A stretch of 64,000 bases of DNA, from positions 496,001-560,000 of the forward strand of contig NZ_LQQA01000015.1 in assembly GCF_002101965.1 (NCBI RefSeq), written 5' to 3'. Position numbers and translations under genes: made by a program. Shown here one piece after another: positions 1 through 8,114 of the stretch (position 1 is its first letter; the number at the start of each line of letters is the position of its first letter). This DNA is from Mycolicibacterium wolinskyi. GTDB lineage: Bacteria; Actinomycetota; Actinomycetes; Mycobacteriales; Mycobacteriaceae. The notes below the pieces were generated by a model. It saw nothing but the letters and a program-made list of their open reading frames with translations, had not been told where the DNA came from and did not search any database.

Positions 1-398
1 GGCAGGCACCCGGTGGTCCACCGTCGGCCGGTCAATCACCTGACGGCGCACCGTCGCCGGGACAAGCGCCCGACGGCGCCGGCCAGACCCCCGGGGCAGC
101 GCCACCTCCGGGCCCCGGGCCGAACATGCCGTCCCCGCAGGCGCCCGAGCCCACGATGACGCCCGGTCCCGGACCGAACATGCCGACGCCGCCGACCGCG
201 GCCGGTGGCGATGCCCCGGTCGTCGGTCCTGAAGGGGGTGGCCCGGACGTGCTCAACCCGGTCAGCCCCGACCGGTTGCCGAGTGTCGGGGGTGGCAGCG
301 CACCGGGCCAAAGGCTAGGTGTCGGACGGGGAGAGCCGCTCGACCAGCTGAAGGATCTGCTCGACAACGCCAACGCGCACGGCGAGAACCGGGAGTGA
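1..398 (+). CDS. Pro/Gly-rich protein, C-terminal part (5' end outside window)
   Basis: Reading from base 3, an open frame runs to the TGA at 396-398, so only the C-terminal ~131 residues are present. They are very rich in Pro, Gly, Ala and Gln with short imperfect repeats (two QAPDGA units and two PGPGPNMP units), followed by a more ordinary, charged tail of about 30 residues. I recognise no domain. In M. tuberculosis the gene upstream of the convergent ACT protein is ligA, so this is probably an accessory gene between ligA and the ACT gene. The low-complexity region suggests a disordered or exported protein, but its N-terminus is not visible. Confidence 0.55.
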   Translation, partial: QAPGGPPSAGQSPDGAPSPGQAPDGAGQTPGAAPPPGPGPNMPSPQAPEPTMTPGPGPNMPTPPTAAGGDAPVVGPEGGGPDVLNPVSPDRLPSVGGGSAPGQRLGVGRGEPLDQLKDLLDNANAHGENRE

Positions 399-405
399 TC
401 GGCGC

Positions 406-1065
406 TCAGCGCAGGATGGTCGCCACGATGCCGGCGAGGTAGCCCAACCGCGCGACCTCCGAGGGCCGGAAACCGGGGCCACCGGGCCTGCCGAGCATCA
501 CCGCGGTGTCGTGATCGCCCAGCGGTGCGGCGGCCAGTGTGGTGTCCATGTCGCGCCACACCTGCGGCACCCAGTCCGCGGTGGCGTCGAGTGCGGCCGC
601 TGTCCGTAACGGCAGCCACGGTGCGGATTCCGCCTGGGTTTCGGGCGCGCTGTGACTGGCGGCGACGCGCGCCACCCCGTTGCCCGACGAGTGGACGACC
701 GTGCACCAGCCGACGCGCAGGACGCGGGGCGCTTCCTCGGCGAGGACCTGAAGCCGTGCGGGCTTGGTGTGCGCGGCGGCGATGTGGTCGATCAGCTCGA
801 GTTCGCGGTGCGCCTCCAGTAGCCCCGTGTGTGGCCGGATGCTGTCGACGTAGACGCCGGACAGGTTCTCGGCCGCCGTGATGAGGGTGTCGGGCATCGC
901 GCCGGCAGGCAGTTCGACCACCAGATCGTCGATGGCATAACCCGCACCGCGTTCGACGACGTCGAGCGAGAGAATGTCGGCGCCTACCGAGCCGAGCGCG
1001 ACTGCGAGGGAGCCGAGGCTGCCCGGCCGATCCTCCAGTTGCACGCGCAGCAGATACGAAGGCAC
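406..1065 (-). CDS. ACT domain-containing amino-acid-binding protein (Rv3013-like)
   Basis: 219 residues. The N-terminal ~70 residues form an ACT domain (PSYLLRVQLEDRPGSLG start, a typical beta-alpha-beta with the DRPG turn), a module that usually binds amino acids allosterically. The rest is a conserved mycobacterial region with no enzyme motif that I recognise. It corresponds in length, sequence and position to M. tuberculosis Rv3013, opposite to gatC. I chose the GTG at 1065 because homologues start MPSYLLR; an in-frame ATG at 1101 would add 12 residues. Its role is unknown; a sensor linked to amino acid supply is a guess. It converges on the Pro-rich gene with 7 bases between stops. Confidence 0.85.
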   Translation of the reverse strand: MPSYLLRVQLEDRPGSLGSLAVALGSVGADILSLDVVERGAGYAIDDLVVELPAGAMPDTLITAAENLSGVYVDSIRPHTGLLEAHRELELIDHIAAAHTKPARLQVLAEEAPRVLRVGWCTVVHSSGNGVARVAASHSAPETQAESAPWLPLRTAAALDATADWVPQVWRDMDTTLAAAPLGDHDTAVMLGRPGGPGFRPSEVARLGYLAGIVATILR

Positions 1066-1142
1066 GCGCAACACTGTCGCACAGGGCAGGCGCCCGGGCA
1101 TGACGGGCACCTGCCGCCCGATCCCGGTCTTCACGGCTTGAC

Positions 1143-1148
1143 TAGGCT
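1143..1148 (+). promoter_or_regulatory. -10 box TAGGCT of gatC, leaderless start
   Basis: TAGGCT fits the mycobacterial TANNNT -10 element and ends 8 bases before the gatC GTG, so transcription would begin at or next to the start codon. There is no Shine-Dalgarno sequence before the GTG. Confidence 0.55.
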
Positions 1149-1156
1149 GCTTTGTC

Positions 1157-1456
1157 GTGTCGCAGATCTCCCGAGACGAGGTTGCCCACCTCGCGCGCCT
1201 GGCCCGGCTGGCGCTGACCGACGACGAGCTGGACAGTTTCGCCGGCCAGTTGGACGCCATCCTGGGCCACGTCAGCCAGATCCAGTCCGTCGATGTCACC
1301 GGCGTCGAACCCACCGACAACCCGCTGAAAGACGTCAACGTGAGCCGGCCGGACACCGTCGAGCCGTGCCTGTCGCAGGACGAAGCCCTGGCAGCAGCAC
1401 CGAATGCGGTCGACGGGCGCTTCGCGGTGCCGCGGATCCTGGGAGAGGCAGAATGA
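1157..1456 (+). CDS. gatC: Asp-tRNA(Asn)/Glu-tRNA(Gln) amidotransferase subunit C
   Basis: 99 residues, normal for GatC. This small subunit stabilises GatA and wraps around the GatA-GatB interface of the amidotransferase that converts mischarged Glu-tRNA(Gln), and in many bacteria Asp-tRNA(Asn), to the amidated forms. The N-terminal ISRDEVAHLARLARLAL helix is the family hallmark. The GTG start has no ribosome binding site and follows a -10 box, which indicates a leaderless transcript. The stop overlaps the gatA start by 4 bases (ATGA), so the two subunits are translationally coupled. Confidence 0.95.
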   Translation: MSQISRDEVAHLARLARLALTDDELDSFAGQLDAILGHVSQIQSVDVTGVEPTDNPLKDVNVSRPDTVEPCLSQDEALAAAPNAVDGRFAVPRILGEAE

Positions 1457-2934
1457 CCGAGCTGATTCGTCGCGACGCAGCCACCCTGGCCGCACAGATC
1501 GCGACCAAGGAAGTGTCGTCCACGGAAGTCACCCAGGCTCACCTGGATCAGATTTCGGCCACCGACGATCGGTTCAACGCGTTCCTGCACGTGGCCGCCG
1601 ACGAGGCGCTCGCCGAGGCGGGCCGCATCGACGCCGCTGTCGCGGCCGGCGAACAGCTGCCGTCGCCGCTCGCCGGCGTGCCGTTGGCTCTCAAGGACGT
1701 TTTCACCACCACGGACATGCCGACCACGTGTGGGTCGAAGATCCTCGAAGGCTGGCGTTCGCCCTACGACGCCACGGTGACCGCAAAGTTGCGCGCAGCG
1801 GGCATCCCGATCCTCGGCAAGACCAACATGGACGAGTTCGCGATGGGCTCGTCGACGGAGAACTCGGCGTACGGCCCGACTCGTAACCCGTGGAACACCG
1901 AGCGGGTGCCCGGTGGGTCGGGCGGCGGCAGTGCCGCCGCGCTGGCGGCCTACCAGGCGCCGCTGGCGATCGGCTCCGACACCGGCGGGTCCATCCGCCA
2001 ACCCGCCGCGCTCACCGCGACCGTCGGCGTCAAGCCGACCTACGGCACGGTGTCGCGCTACGGGTTGATCGCGTGTGCGTCGTCGCTCGATCAGGGCGGA
2101 CCGTGTGCGCGCACGGTGCTCGACACCGCGCTGCTGCACGCCGTGATCGCCGGCCACGACCCGCGGGATTCCACGTCCGTCGACGCCGCGGTTCCCGATG
2201 TGGTCGCGGCGGCCAAGGCCGGCGCCGCGGGCGACCTGAAGGGTGTCCGGGTCGGCGTCGTCAAGCAGTTGCGCGGCGAGGGCTACCAGCCGGGCGTGTT
2301 GGAGTCGTTCAACGCCGCCGTCGAGCAGCTCACCGCGCTGGGTGCCGAGGTCACCGAGGTCGATTGCCCGCACTTCGATCACGCGATGGCGGCCTACTAC
2401 CTGATCCTGCCGTCCGAGGTGTCGAGCAACCTCGCCCGCTTCGACGCCATGCGCTTCGGCCTGCGCGTCGGCGACGACGGCACGCACAGCGCCGAAGAGG
2501 TCATGGCGTTGACACGGGCAGCCGGATTCGGTCCGGAAGTCAAGCGCCGCATCATGATTGGCACATACGCGTTGTCGGCCGGCTATTACGACGCCTACTA
2601 CAACCAGGCGCAGAAGGTGCGCACACTCATCGCGCGCGATCTGGACCGTGCCTACGAGAACGTCGACGTGCTGGTGTCGCCGGCGACACCCACCACGGCA
2701 TTCGGGCTGGGGGAGAAGGTCGACGATCCGTTGGCCATGTATCTGTTCGACCTGTGCACGCTGCCGCTCAACCTGGCCGGGCACTGTGGCATGTCGGTCC
2801 CGTCGGGTCTCTCGCCCGACGACGGCCTGCCGGTCGGATTGCAGATCATGGCACCGGCACTGGCCGACGACCGCCTGTACCGCGTCGGGGCGGCATACGA
2901 AGCGGCGCGAGGCCCGCTGCCCAGCGCGCTGTGA
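1453..2934 (+). CDS. gatA: Asp-tRNA(Asn)/Glu-tRNA(Gln) amidotransferase subunit A (amidase)
   Basis: 493 residues. GatA is the glutaminase subunit: it releases ammonia from glutamine and channels it to GatB. The amidase-signature catalytic triad is visible as Lys81 (PLALKD), Ser156 in the Gly/Ser-rich loop (GGSGGGSA) and Ser180 (SDTGGSIRQP). The start ATG overlaps the end of gatC. gatC and gatA are followed directly by pfkA, while gatB is displaced about 7 kb downstream by pfkA plus an accessory island. A long open frame on the opposite strand is a GC-bias shadow. Confidence 0.97.
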   Translation: MTELIRRDAATLAAQIATKEVSSTEVTQAHLDQISATDDRFNAFLHVAADEALAEAGRIDAAVAAGEQLPSPLAGVPLALKDVFTTTDMPTTCGSKILEGWRSPYDATVTAKLRAAGIPILGKTNMDEFAMGSSTENSAYGPTRNPWNTERVPGGSGGGSAAALAAYQAPLAIGSDTGGSIRQPAALTATVGVKPTYGTVSRYGLIACASSLDQGGPCARTVLDTALLHAVIAGHDPRDSTSVDAAVPDVVAAAKAGAAGDLKGVRVGVVKQLRGEGYQPGVLESFNAAVEQLTALGAEVTEVDCPHFDHAMAAYYLILPSEVSSNLARFDAMRFGLRVGDDGTHSAEEVMALTRAAGFGPEVKRRIMIGTYALSAGYYDAYYNQAQKVRTLIARDLDRAYENVDVLVSPATPTTAFGLGEKVDDPLAMYLFDLCTLPLNLAGHCGMSVPSGLSPDDGLPVGLQIMAPALADDRLYRVGAAYEAARGPLPSAL

Positions 2935-2999
2935 CCCGTTGACATCTTGACCGCCCCTCCGTGCGGCGTGGCTGCTCCAGTGCGGGCAAGATAGAGCTC

Positions 3000-4031
3000 A
3001 TGCGGATAGGAGTTCTCACCGGCGGTGGCGACTGTCCTGGCCTGAACGCGGTGATCCGGGCGGTGGTGCGCACGTGCGACCAGCGGTACGGATCGTCCGT
3101 CGTCGGGTTCCTCGACGGTTGGCGCGGTCTCTTGGAGGACCGCCGGATCCAGCTGGCCAACGACGACCGCAACGACCGGCTGCTCGCCAAGGGCGGCACG
3201 GTGCTCGGCACCGCCCGGGTGAACCCCGACAAGCTGCGGGCCGGGCTGGACCAGATCAAGCAGACGCTGGAGGACAACGGCATCGACGTCCTCATCCCGA
3301 TCGGGGGTGAGGGCACGCTCACGGCGGCCCATTGGCTGTCGGAAGAGAACGTTCCGGTGGTCGGCGTGCCGAAGACCATCGACAACGACATCGATTGCAC
3401 CGACGTGACATTCGGCCACGACACGGCGTTGCAGATCGCCACCGAGGCCATCGACCGATTGCACAGCACCGCCGAGTCGCACCAGCGCGTGATGCTCGTC
3501 GAGGTGATGGGCAGGCACGCCGGCTGGATCGCGCTGAACGCCGGTTTGGCGTCCGGCGCGCACATGACGCTCATCCCCGAGCAGCCCTTCGACGTCGAAG
3601 AGGTGTGCCGGCTGGTCAAGAAGCGGTTCCAGCACGGTTCGTCACATTTCATCTGCGTGGTCGCCGAAGGTGCCAAGCCTGCCGAGGGCACCATGCAGTT
3701 GCGGCAGGGCGGTATGGACGAGTTCGGGCACGAGAAGTTCACCGGCGTCGCACAGCAATTGGCGCTCGAAGTCGAGAAGCGGATCAAAAAGGACGTCCGG
3801 GTCACGGTGCTCGGCCACGTCCAGCGCGGTGGCACGCCGACGGCCTACGACCGTGTGCTGGCCACCCGGTTCGGCGTGAACGCCGCCGATGCCGCGCACG
3901 CCGGCGAGTACGGGATGATGGTGGCTCTGCGCGGGCAGGACATCGGGCGGGTGTCGCTCGCCGATGCGACCCGCCAACTCAAGCTCGTGCCGCAGAGCCG
4001 CTATGACGATGCCGTGGAGTTCTTCGGCTGA
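3000..4031 (+). CDS. pfkA: 6-phosphofructokinase
   Basis: 343 residues, the usual length for actinobacterial PfkA. It phosphorylates fructose 6-phosphate to fructose 1,6-bisphosphate, the committed step of glycolysis. Visible motifs are the nucleotide-binding GGGDCPGLN near residue 8, GGEGT near 103, the catalytic PKTIDND loop, and MGRHAGW in the sugar-phosphate site. The ATG at 3000 gives the canonical MRIGVLTGGGD start. It lies 65 bases after gatA and may be read through from gatCA. In M. tuberculosis gatB follows pfkA at once; here a 5.9-kb island lies between them. Confidence 0.96.
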   Translation: MRIGVLTGGGDCPGLNAVIRAVVRTCDQRYGSSVVGFLDGWRGLLEDRRIQLANDDRNDRLLAKGGTVLGTARVNPDKLRAGLDQIKQTLEDNGIDVLIPIGGEGTLTAAHWLSEENVPVVGVPKTIDNDIDCTDVTFGHDTALQIATEAIDRLHSTAESHQRVMLVEVMGRHAGWIALNAGLASGAHMTLIPEQPFDVEEVCRLVKKRFQHGSSHFICVVAEGAKPAEGTMQLRQGGMDEFGHEKFTGVAQQLALEVEKRIKKDVRVTVLGHVQRGGTPTAYDRVLATRFGVNAADAAHAGEYGMMVALRGQDIGRVSLADATRQLKLVPQSRYDDAVEFFG

Positions 4032-4107
4032 ATTATCTTGCGCGAGCAGACATGAACTCGCATGAATTGGTGTCAGTAAGTGCGATTCTGTGTCTGCTCG
4101 CCGGGAT

Positions 4108-4806
4108 TCACAACGCCTTGAGGTAATTGATCGTCTGGCGCACGCCGATGACATCGGCGTACTTCATGTGCATGTCGAACAGGTTCACTTTGTGCGAGAT
4201 CTGGCTGCGGTCGGCCGTGCACTCGTGCGGCACGATCACGTGGAAGTTGTACTGGAACGCATCGAGGACCGTGGCGCGTACGCAGCCGCTCGTGGTCATG
4301 CCCGTCACGATCGTCGTGTCGCAGCCGGCGTGAATGAGGTAGGACGCCAACGGGGTTCCGAAGAATCCACTCGGTTTGCCGCCCTTGTTGATCACTATCT
4401 CGTCAGGCTGTGGGGCGAGTTTGTCGGCGATCACGTCACCGGGCGGTGTTCCCTCGGGTAGCGCGGCCGGCGCGGCGTTGAGTTTCCAGCGGCCACGTTC
4501 GGCCGGGAGGGGTTGATGATCTGCCTCCGGATAGGCCTTGGTGAAGAAGATCGGCGCGCCTGCTGCGCGCGCTGCCGTCAACAGCTCGGCAGTGGCATCG
4601 ACCGCCGGATAGCCGGTTTCACTCCAACCGGTCGAATAGGTCGAGTCGACGAACGCCCGCGTCATATCGATCACCAGCACGGCGGGCCGAGTGCCTGCTG
4701 ACAGCGGTCGGTCCTCCTTGTCGAACTCGCGCGCGAAACTGGCCAGATCTTCGGCGGGTATCACGCCTTCCCAAGGTTTGGTCTCTGAGTCCATCCCGCG
4801 GGTCAT
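4108..4806 (-). CDS. Isochorismatase-like cysteine hydrolase (N-carbamoylsarcosine amidase type)
   Basis: 232 residues with the isochorismatase/amidohydrolase fold. The Asp-Lys-Cys catalytic set is visible: Asp47 in VLVIDM, a Lys at 141 (or 144) in the INKGGK segment, and Cys175 in TTSGCVRAT, followed by the HECTADR signature. Family members hydrolyse C-N bonds in small amides (N-carbamoylsarcosine, maleamate, biuret, nicotinamide); the substrate cannot be read from sequence. A strong AGGAGG lies 6 bases before the ATG. It is the first gene of the island after pfkA and is transcribed away from the SDR gene; an ATGTCGAACAT dyad lies 115 bases upstream. Confidence 0.85.
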   Translation of the reverse strand: MTRGMDSETKPWEGVIPAEDLASFAREFDKEDRPLSAGTRPAVLVIDMTRAFVDSTYSTGWSETGYPAVDATAELLTAARAAGAPIFFTKAYPEADHQPLPAERGRWKLNAAPAALPEGTPPGDVIADKLAPQPDEIVINKGGKPSGFFGTPLASYLIHAGCDTTIVTGMTTSGCVRATVLDAFQYNFHVIVPHECTADRSQISHKVNLFDMHMKYADVIGVRQTINYLKAL

Positions 4807-4920
4807 TCGTCGCCTCCTGTTGTCTGAACGGCCCGCCCGCGAGTTTGCCGGTGGAAGGCGGCGTGCTTCGTACTGGCGACGCTACTTCATCGGGCGGGTG
4901 GTGATGTGACGATATCGGAT

Positions 4921-4931
4921 ATGTCGAACAT
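4921..4931 (+). promoter_or_regulatory. Candidate operator ATGTCGAACAT (island copy 1)
   Basis: Imperfect dyad with perfect outer arms ATGT/ACAT. The identical 11-mer, in reverse orientation, occurs at 8242-8252 in the other divergent region of the same island. The TGT-N3-ACA layout resembles operators of GntR/FadR-type regulators, but no regulator gene lies in the island. Confidence 0.5.
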
Positions 4932-5077
4932 TAACGCCGAGTTGTGCTACTGGTCAATGGCTGGCATGGGCTCTGGTCGCACTATCTGGGAAACGCGTGG
5001 AAGTTCTCAGAATTTTGCAGGTAGATCGACTACCAGTTCTCATCATCTGGAAACATAACTGACGGGTCGGCATTTGA

Positions 5078-5101
5078 TTGTTATTGTCCAACAAATAACA
5101 A
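5078..5101 (+). promoter_or_regulatory. 24-bp dyad upstream of the SDR gene
   Basis: Perfect 8-bp arms TTGTTATT and AATAACAA flank an 8-bp centre; inside them lies a second dyad, TTGTCCAACAA (5084-5094). It ends 14 bases before the SDR start codon, just before the GAAGGGG ribosome binding site, so bound protein would block transcription initiation or elongation. Confidence 0.5.
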
Positions 5102-5115
5102 CGAAGGGGTGCATC

Positions 5116-5889
5116 ATGGATCTCCGGCTGGCTGACCGAGTGTTTCTGGTAACCGGCGGAACACGCGGTATTGGTCTCGCGACGACTCGACTGTTGCTGG
5201 ACGAAGGGGCGAGTGTCATGGTCGCTGCCCGCACTCCGGCCTCGATAGCCAAGGCGTCGGCCGATCTCGGAGAACAGACGCGCCTGGGATTCGTTCAGGC
5301 CGACCTGCGCGAGGCGAACTCGGGCCGAGTGGTCGTGAAGGCCGCGGTAGACCGGTTCGGGCGGCTCGACGGAGTCGTCAACAACGCGTCAGCGTTCTCG
5401 ATCGACCACGGCCACCCACAGCGCGCGGATTGGGCTGACCTGTTCGAGTTGAAGCTGCTCGGTTACGAGACCGTGGTGCAGGCCGCGCTGGACAGTTTCG
5501 GAGGCGACGGCAGCGTGGTGAACATCTCGGGGATTGCGTCGAAGCGGTACTGGCCCGAATCGCCGCATGTGAGCGCGGTGAACTCGGCTGTCGAGGCGCT
5601 GACCCGACACTACGCCGCGGCGCTGGCGGGACGGCGTATCCGCGTCAACACCGTGGTGCCGGGCACGACTGCGACTGATCGATACCGTGGTCGCGTCCAT
5701 CGGCTGCAACAACGGGACGGGTTGGATGCTGCAGAGGCGAAGCGCGTCGTCGATGCATCAGTACCGCTGGGGCGGCCGGTAGAGCCCGAGGAAATCGCAG
5801 CGGCTGTGGTGTTCCTGCTCTCGGAAGTGTCGGCGAGCACGACCGGAGCCACTCTTGTCGTCGATGGTGGGGCCGTGGTCACGCCGTGA
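5116..5889 (+). CDS. Short-chain dehydrogenase/reductase family protein with degenerate active site
   Basis: 257 residues with a classical SDR fold: TGGTRGIG dinucleotide motif at 14-21, NNAS at 89-92, Ser138 in the NISG segment, and the C-terminal GATLVVDGG. The catalytic YxxxK is missing: in the alignable segment HVSAVNSAVEAL, Val152 stands where Tyr is expected and Asn156 where Lys is expected. Either the protein is not a standard oxidoreductase or it uses another residue. The GAAGGGG RBS supports the ATG at 5116. It diverges from the cysteine hydrolase and converges on the MmgE/PrpD gene. Confidence 0.85.
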   Translation: MDLRLADRVFLVTGGTRGIGLATTRLLLDEGASVMVAARTPASIAKASADLGEQTRLGFVQADLREANSGRVVVKAAVDRFGRLDGVVNNASAFSIDHGHPQRADWADLFELKLLGYETVVQAALDSFGGDGSVVNISGIASKRYWPESPHVSAVNSAVEALTRHYAAALAGRRIRVNTVVPGTTATDRYRGRVHRLQQRDGLDAAEAKRVVDASVPLGRPVEPEEIAAAVVFLLSEVSASTTGATLVVDGGAVVTP

Positions 5890-5943
5890 TGGCTCACCGC
5901 CGCGCGTCGAACCATGCCACGGATCGACGCGCGGCCGACGTGT

Positions 5944-7221
5944 TCAACCCGCGCGCCAAATCTCCAGCAGCTTGTCGAGACTGTTCTCAGCCGAGATGCG
6001 GTACGCCGCGTCGCAGAGTTCTGGGCTGCCTGATGTCGCGATGCAATGCACACGAAAGTCGGTGGCATCCCATTCCCGGGTATCACCATTGCCCCCGGCG
6101 GTGTATTCCGTGCCGTCTGCCAATTCGACACCGATTCGCGCAGACAGCGGATCGATATGGGGGTCGGGGATGACCACCAATTGTCCGGTGTCTTCGAGCA
6201 GACGAATATCGAGATCCGGATGAAACTCGCGTAGGGCTTGCAATGCGATGCCCGGAACGCTCGAAATCGACGTTATGGAGGCTTCATTCTGGGAGCCGTA
6301 CCGTGCTGCGAATGGTGCGACGGTGATTGTCGACCGGGTTGCCTGACCGGTCAGCGTCGGAAGCTTGCCGAACGCGTCGAATATCGATTGCCCGTACATT
6401 GCCACGGGATATCGCTTGAATGTGACCGCGTGTACCGCAGGTGCTCCGGGTTGGCGGGTGATCGGCATCGCAGCACCGAACAGCTCGTAATAGCCGTGCC
6501 TTGCAGCCAGGTAGTCGGCGCCGATGCGTAGTCCGGCCTGTGCGGCAAGCGCCGCCGACACACCGGCCTGTACGGCAAGTGCCGGCTGTAATCTCCAGCC
6601 GTCTCCGGAAGTCGATACCACCGCGAGCGGCCCACCGGCTGTGGTTGCCGCGAGAGCTATTGCATCGCAAGCGGTCTCGCTGGGCAAGTCGAGCATCAGC
6701 GCCAATGTGGCGGCCGCGCTGAGTGGGGCGATGACAGAGGTCACGCGCCATCCCCTGCTCGAAACCTGGGGGAGTAACCGTTCGGCGAGCCGGCAGGCGA
6801 TCTCGTATCCGCCGACAACGGCCCGGAGCACGGCTTGGCCGGTTGGCATGATGCCGGTGACGTCTGCGGCATGCTCGGCCGCGGCGAGTGCCACCGGCAC
6901 GACAGTCAGTCCCGGATGGGCGGCGACTTCGAAAGAGTCATCAGTCAGACGGGCGTGCATGAGGTAGGCGTTCGCCGCCACAGCGTTCGGAAGGCAGGCG
7001 CCCCTTGGCGATCCGGTGACGGTGCACGGCCCATCTCCGGCGGCCAGCGCCGATGCGACCGCGCGGTGCCTGGGCGTTCTGCTCGACACGAGCATGTCGG
7101 TGAGCGCGACCGCGAGACAACCCGCCGCGCGTTCGAGCGTCTCGGGATGTGCGGATTGCGCGACCGTGGACGCCGCATCCCACAACGAGTTCGCCGTATC
7201 GGGCTCCATCGGTTCGGTCAT
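5944..7221 (-). CDS. MmgE/PrpD family protein (dehydratase/isomerase-like)
   Basis: 425 residues. The family includes 2-methylcitrate dehydratase (PrpD), cis-aconitate decarboxylase and iminodisuccinate epimerase; all act on small polycarboxylates. The conserved TDDSF...AAHPG segment near residues 93-104 and the GWR-containing substrate region near 157 mark the family. The precise reaction is not predictable. The start overlaps the stop of the upstream dehydrogenase gene by 4 bases, so the two are co-translated. Gene pairing suggests that a hydroxy acid is oxidised or reduced and a related acid dehydrated in one catabolic route. Confidence 0.87.
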   Translation of the reverse strand: MTEPMEPDTANSLWDAASTVAQSAHPETLERAAGCLAVALTDMLVSSRTPRHRAVASALAAGDGPCTVTGSPRGACLPNAVAANAYLMHARLTDDSFEVAAHPGLTVVPVALAAAEHAADVTGIMPTGQAVLRAVVGGYEIACRLAERLLPQVSSRGWRVTSVIAPLSAAATLALMLDLPSETACDAIALAATTAGGPLAVVSTSGDGWRLQPALAVQAGVSAALAAQAGLRIGADYLAARHGYYELFGAAMPITRQPGAPAVHAVTFKRYPVAMYGQSIFDAFGKLPTLTGQATRSTITVAPFAARYGSQNEASITSISSVPGIALQALREFHPDLDIRLLEDTGQLVVIPDPHIDPLSARIGVELADGTEYTAGGNGDTREWDATDFRVHCIATSGSPELCDAAYRISAENSLDKLLEIWRAG

Positions 7222-8114
7222 CCCTGCGCCTCTGGGCTGAGTTGCGCAGCCCGCTCGTACACGGTGACGATGTGGGTGCAGTCATCTTCGCCGTACCCGG
7301 CCGCGACGGCGTGCTGCCAACAATCCTGCACGGCGTCACCCAGTGGGGCGACGGCGCCGAGCTCATGAGCCAGCTCGGTATAGAGCGACACATCTTTGAG
7401 CGCGCCGGCGGTCGGAAAGCCGAAATCGTAACGCCCGCTGAGGATATGTCTCGGGAACTTCACCGCGGTGGCGGAATTGCGTCCGGAGCTGGCATTCAGC
7501 ACGTCGAGCGCGACATCGAGCGGAATCCCGGCCTTGCGCGTGATCACCGTCGCTTCTGCTGTCGCGGCCAGGGCTCCCAGCGACAGCACGTTGTTCGCCA
7601 CCTTCATCGCCTGCGCCTGGCCCGGCTCGGTACCCACCGTGAAGACCTGTTCACCGATCACGGCGAAAACCTCAGCGCATCGGTCAACGGATTCGGGATC
7701 GCCGGAGGCGATCACGGTCAGCCGGCCGTGCTCGGCGCCGGCCGCCCCGCCGCTCACCGGAGCATCGACGAACCGGTAGCCGGCCGCCGAAACGATCTCG
7801 GCGGCCCGTCGAGCCGCCGACAGTCCGACCGTGGAGGTGTTGATCACGACAGCGCGGTCCACGGCAGGCGTCGCCGCCAGCGCCTGGACGACTGTGTCGA
7901 GAACACTCGCCGACGGAAGGCTCAGAACGACGAACGAAGTGGCTTTCGGGAGTGACTCGACATCGTCGTACACGGTGGCGAATCGATGGCTCTCGAACGG
8001 AGCGGTGCGATCCGGCACGGGGTCGGTCAAACAGACCCGCCAACCACGGTCGAGGAAACGCCGTGCCATCGGGGTGGCCATTGTCCCTACTCCGATGAAT
8101 GCGATGTCGTTCAT
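7218..8114 (-). CDS. NAD(P)-dependent beta-hydroxyacid dehydrogenase (3-hydroxyisobutyrate dehydrogenase family)
   Basis: 298 residues. The N-terminal Rossmann motif GVGTMATPMA (8-17), the substrate loop DAPVSGGAAGA (117-127) and the catalytic Lys171 in AMKVANN are the three family signatures. Members oxidise 3-hydroxyisobutyrate, tartronate semialdehyde, 2-(hydroxymethyl)glutarate or similar acids reversibly. It is the first gene of a two-gene unit with the MmgE/PrpD gene (4-bp ATGA overlap). The 476-base upstream region holds the second copy of the ATGTCGAACAT dyad, 128 bases before this start. Confidence 0.88.
   Translation of the reverse strand: MNDIAFIGVGTMATPMARRFLDRGWRVCLTDPVPDRTAPFESHRFATVYDDVESLPKATSFVVLSLPSASVLDTVVQALAATPAVDRAVVINTSTVGLSAARRAAEIVSAAGYRFVDAPVSGGAAGAEHGRLTVIASGDPESVDRCAEVFAVIGEQVFTVGTEPGQAQAMKVANNVLSLGALAATAEATVITRKAGIPLDVALDVLNASSGRNSATAVKFPRHILSGRYDFGFPTAGALKDVSLYTELAHELGAVAPLGDAVQDCWQHAVAAGYGEDDCTHIVTVYERAAQLSPEAQG

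Larger units (their letters stand above)
4807..5115. other. Divergent intergenic region with two dyad motifs
   Basis: About 310 bases, less GC-rich than the flanking genes, between the divergent cysteine hydrolase and SDR genes. It holds the RBS of the hydrolase, an 11-bp dyad at 4921-4931 and a 24-bp dyad at 5078-5101. No ORF here looks coding. A short repeated string (ATCTGGGAAAC near 4985, ATCTGGAAAC near 5045) may also be regulatory. Confidence 0.6.

Noticed and set aside
406..2784. 792-codon open frame on the minus strand across gatC and gatA
   Set aside because: Only its last ~219 codons (the ACT protein) are real; the rest is antisense to gatCA, has the Arg/His/Gly-rich composition of a GC shadow, and the ACT homologue starts at 1065.
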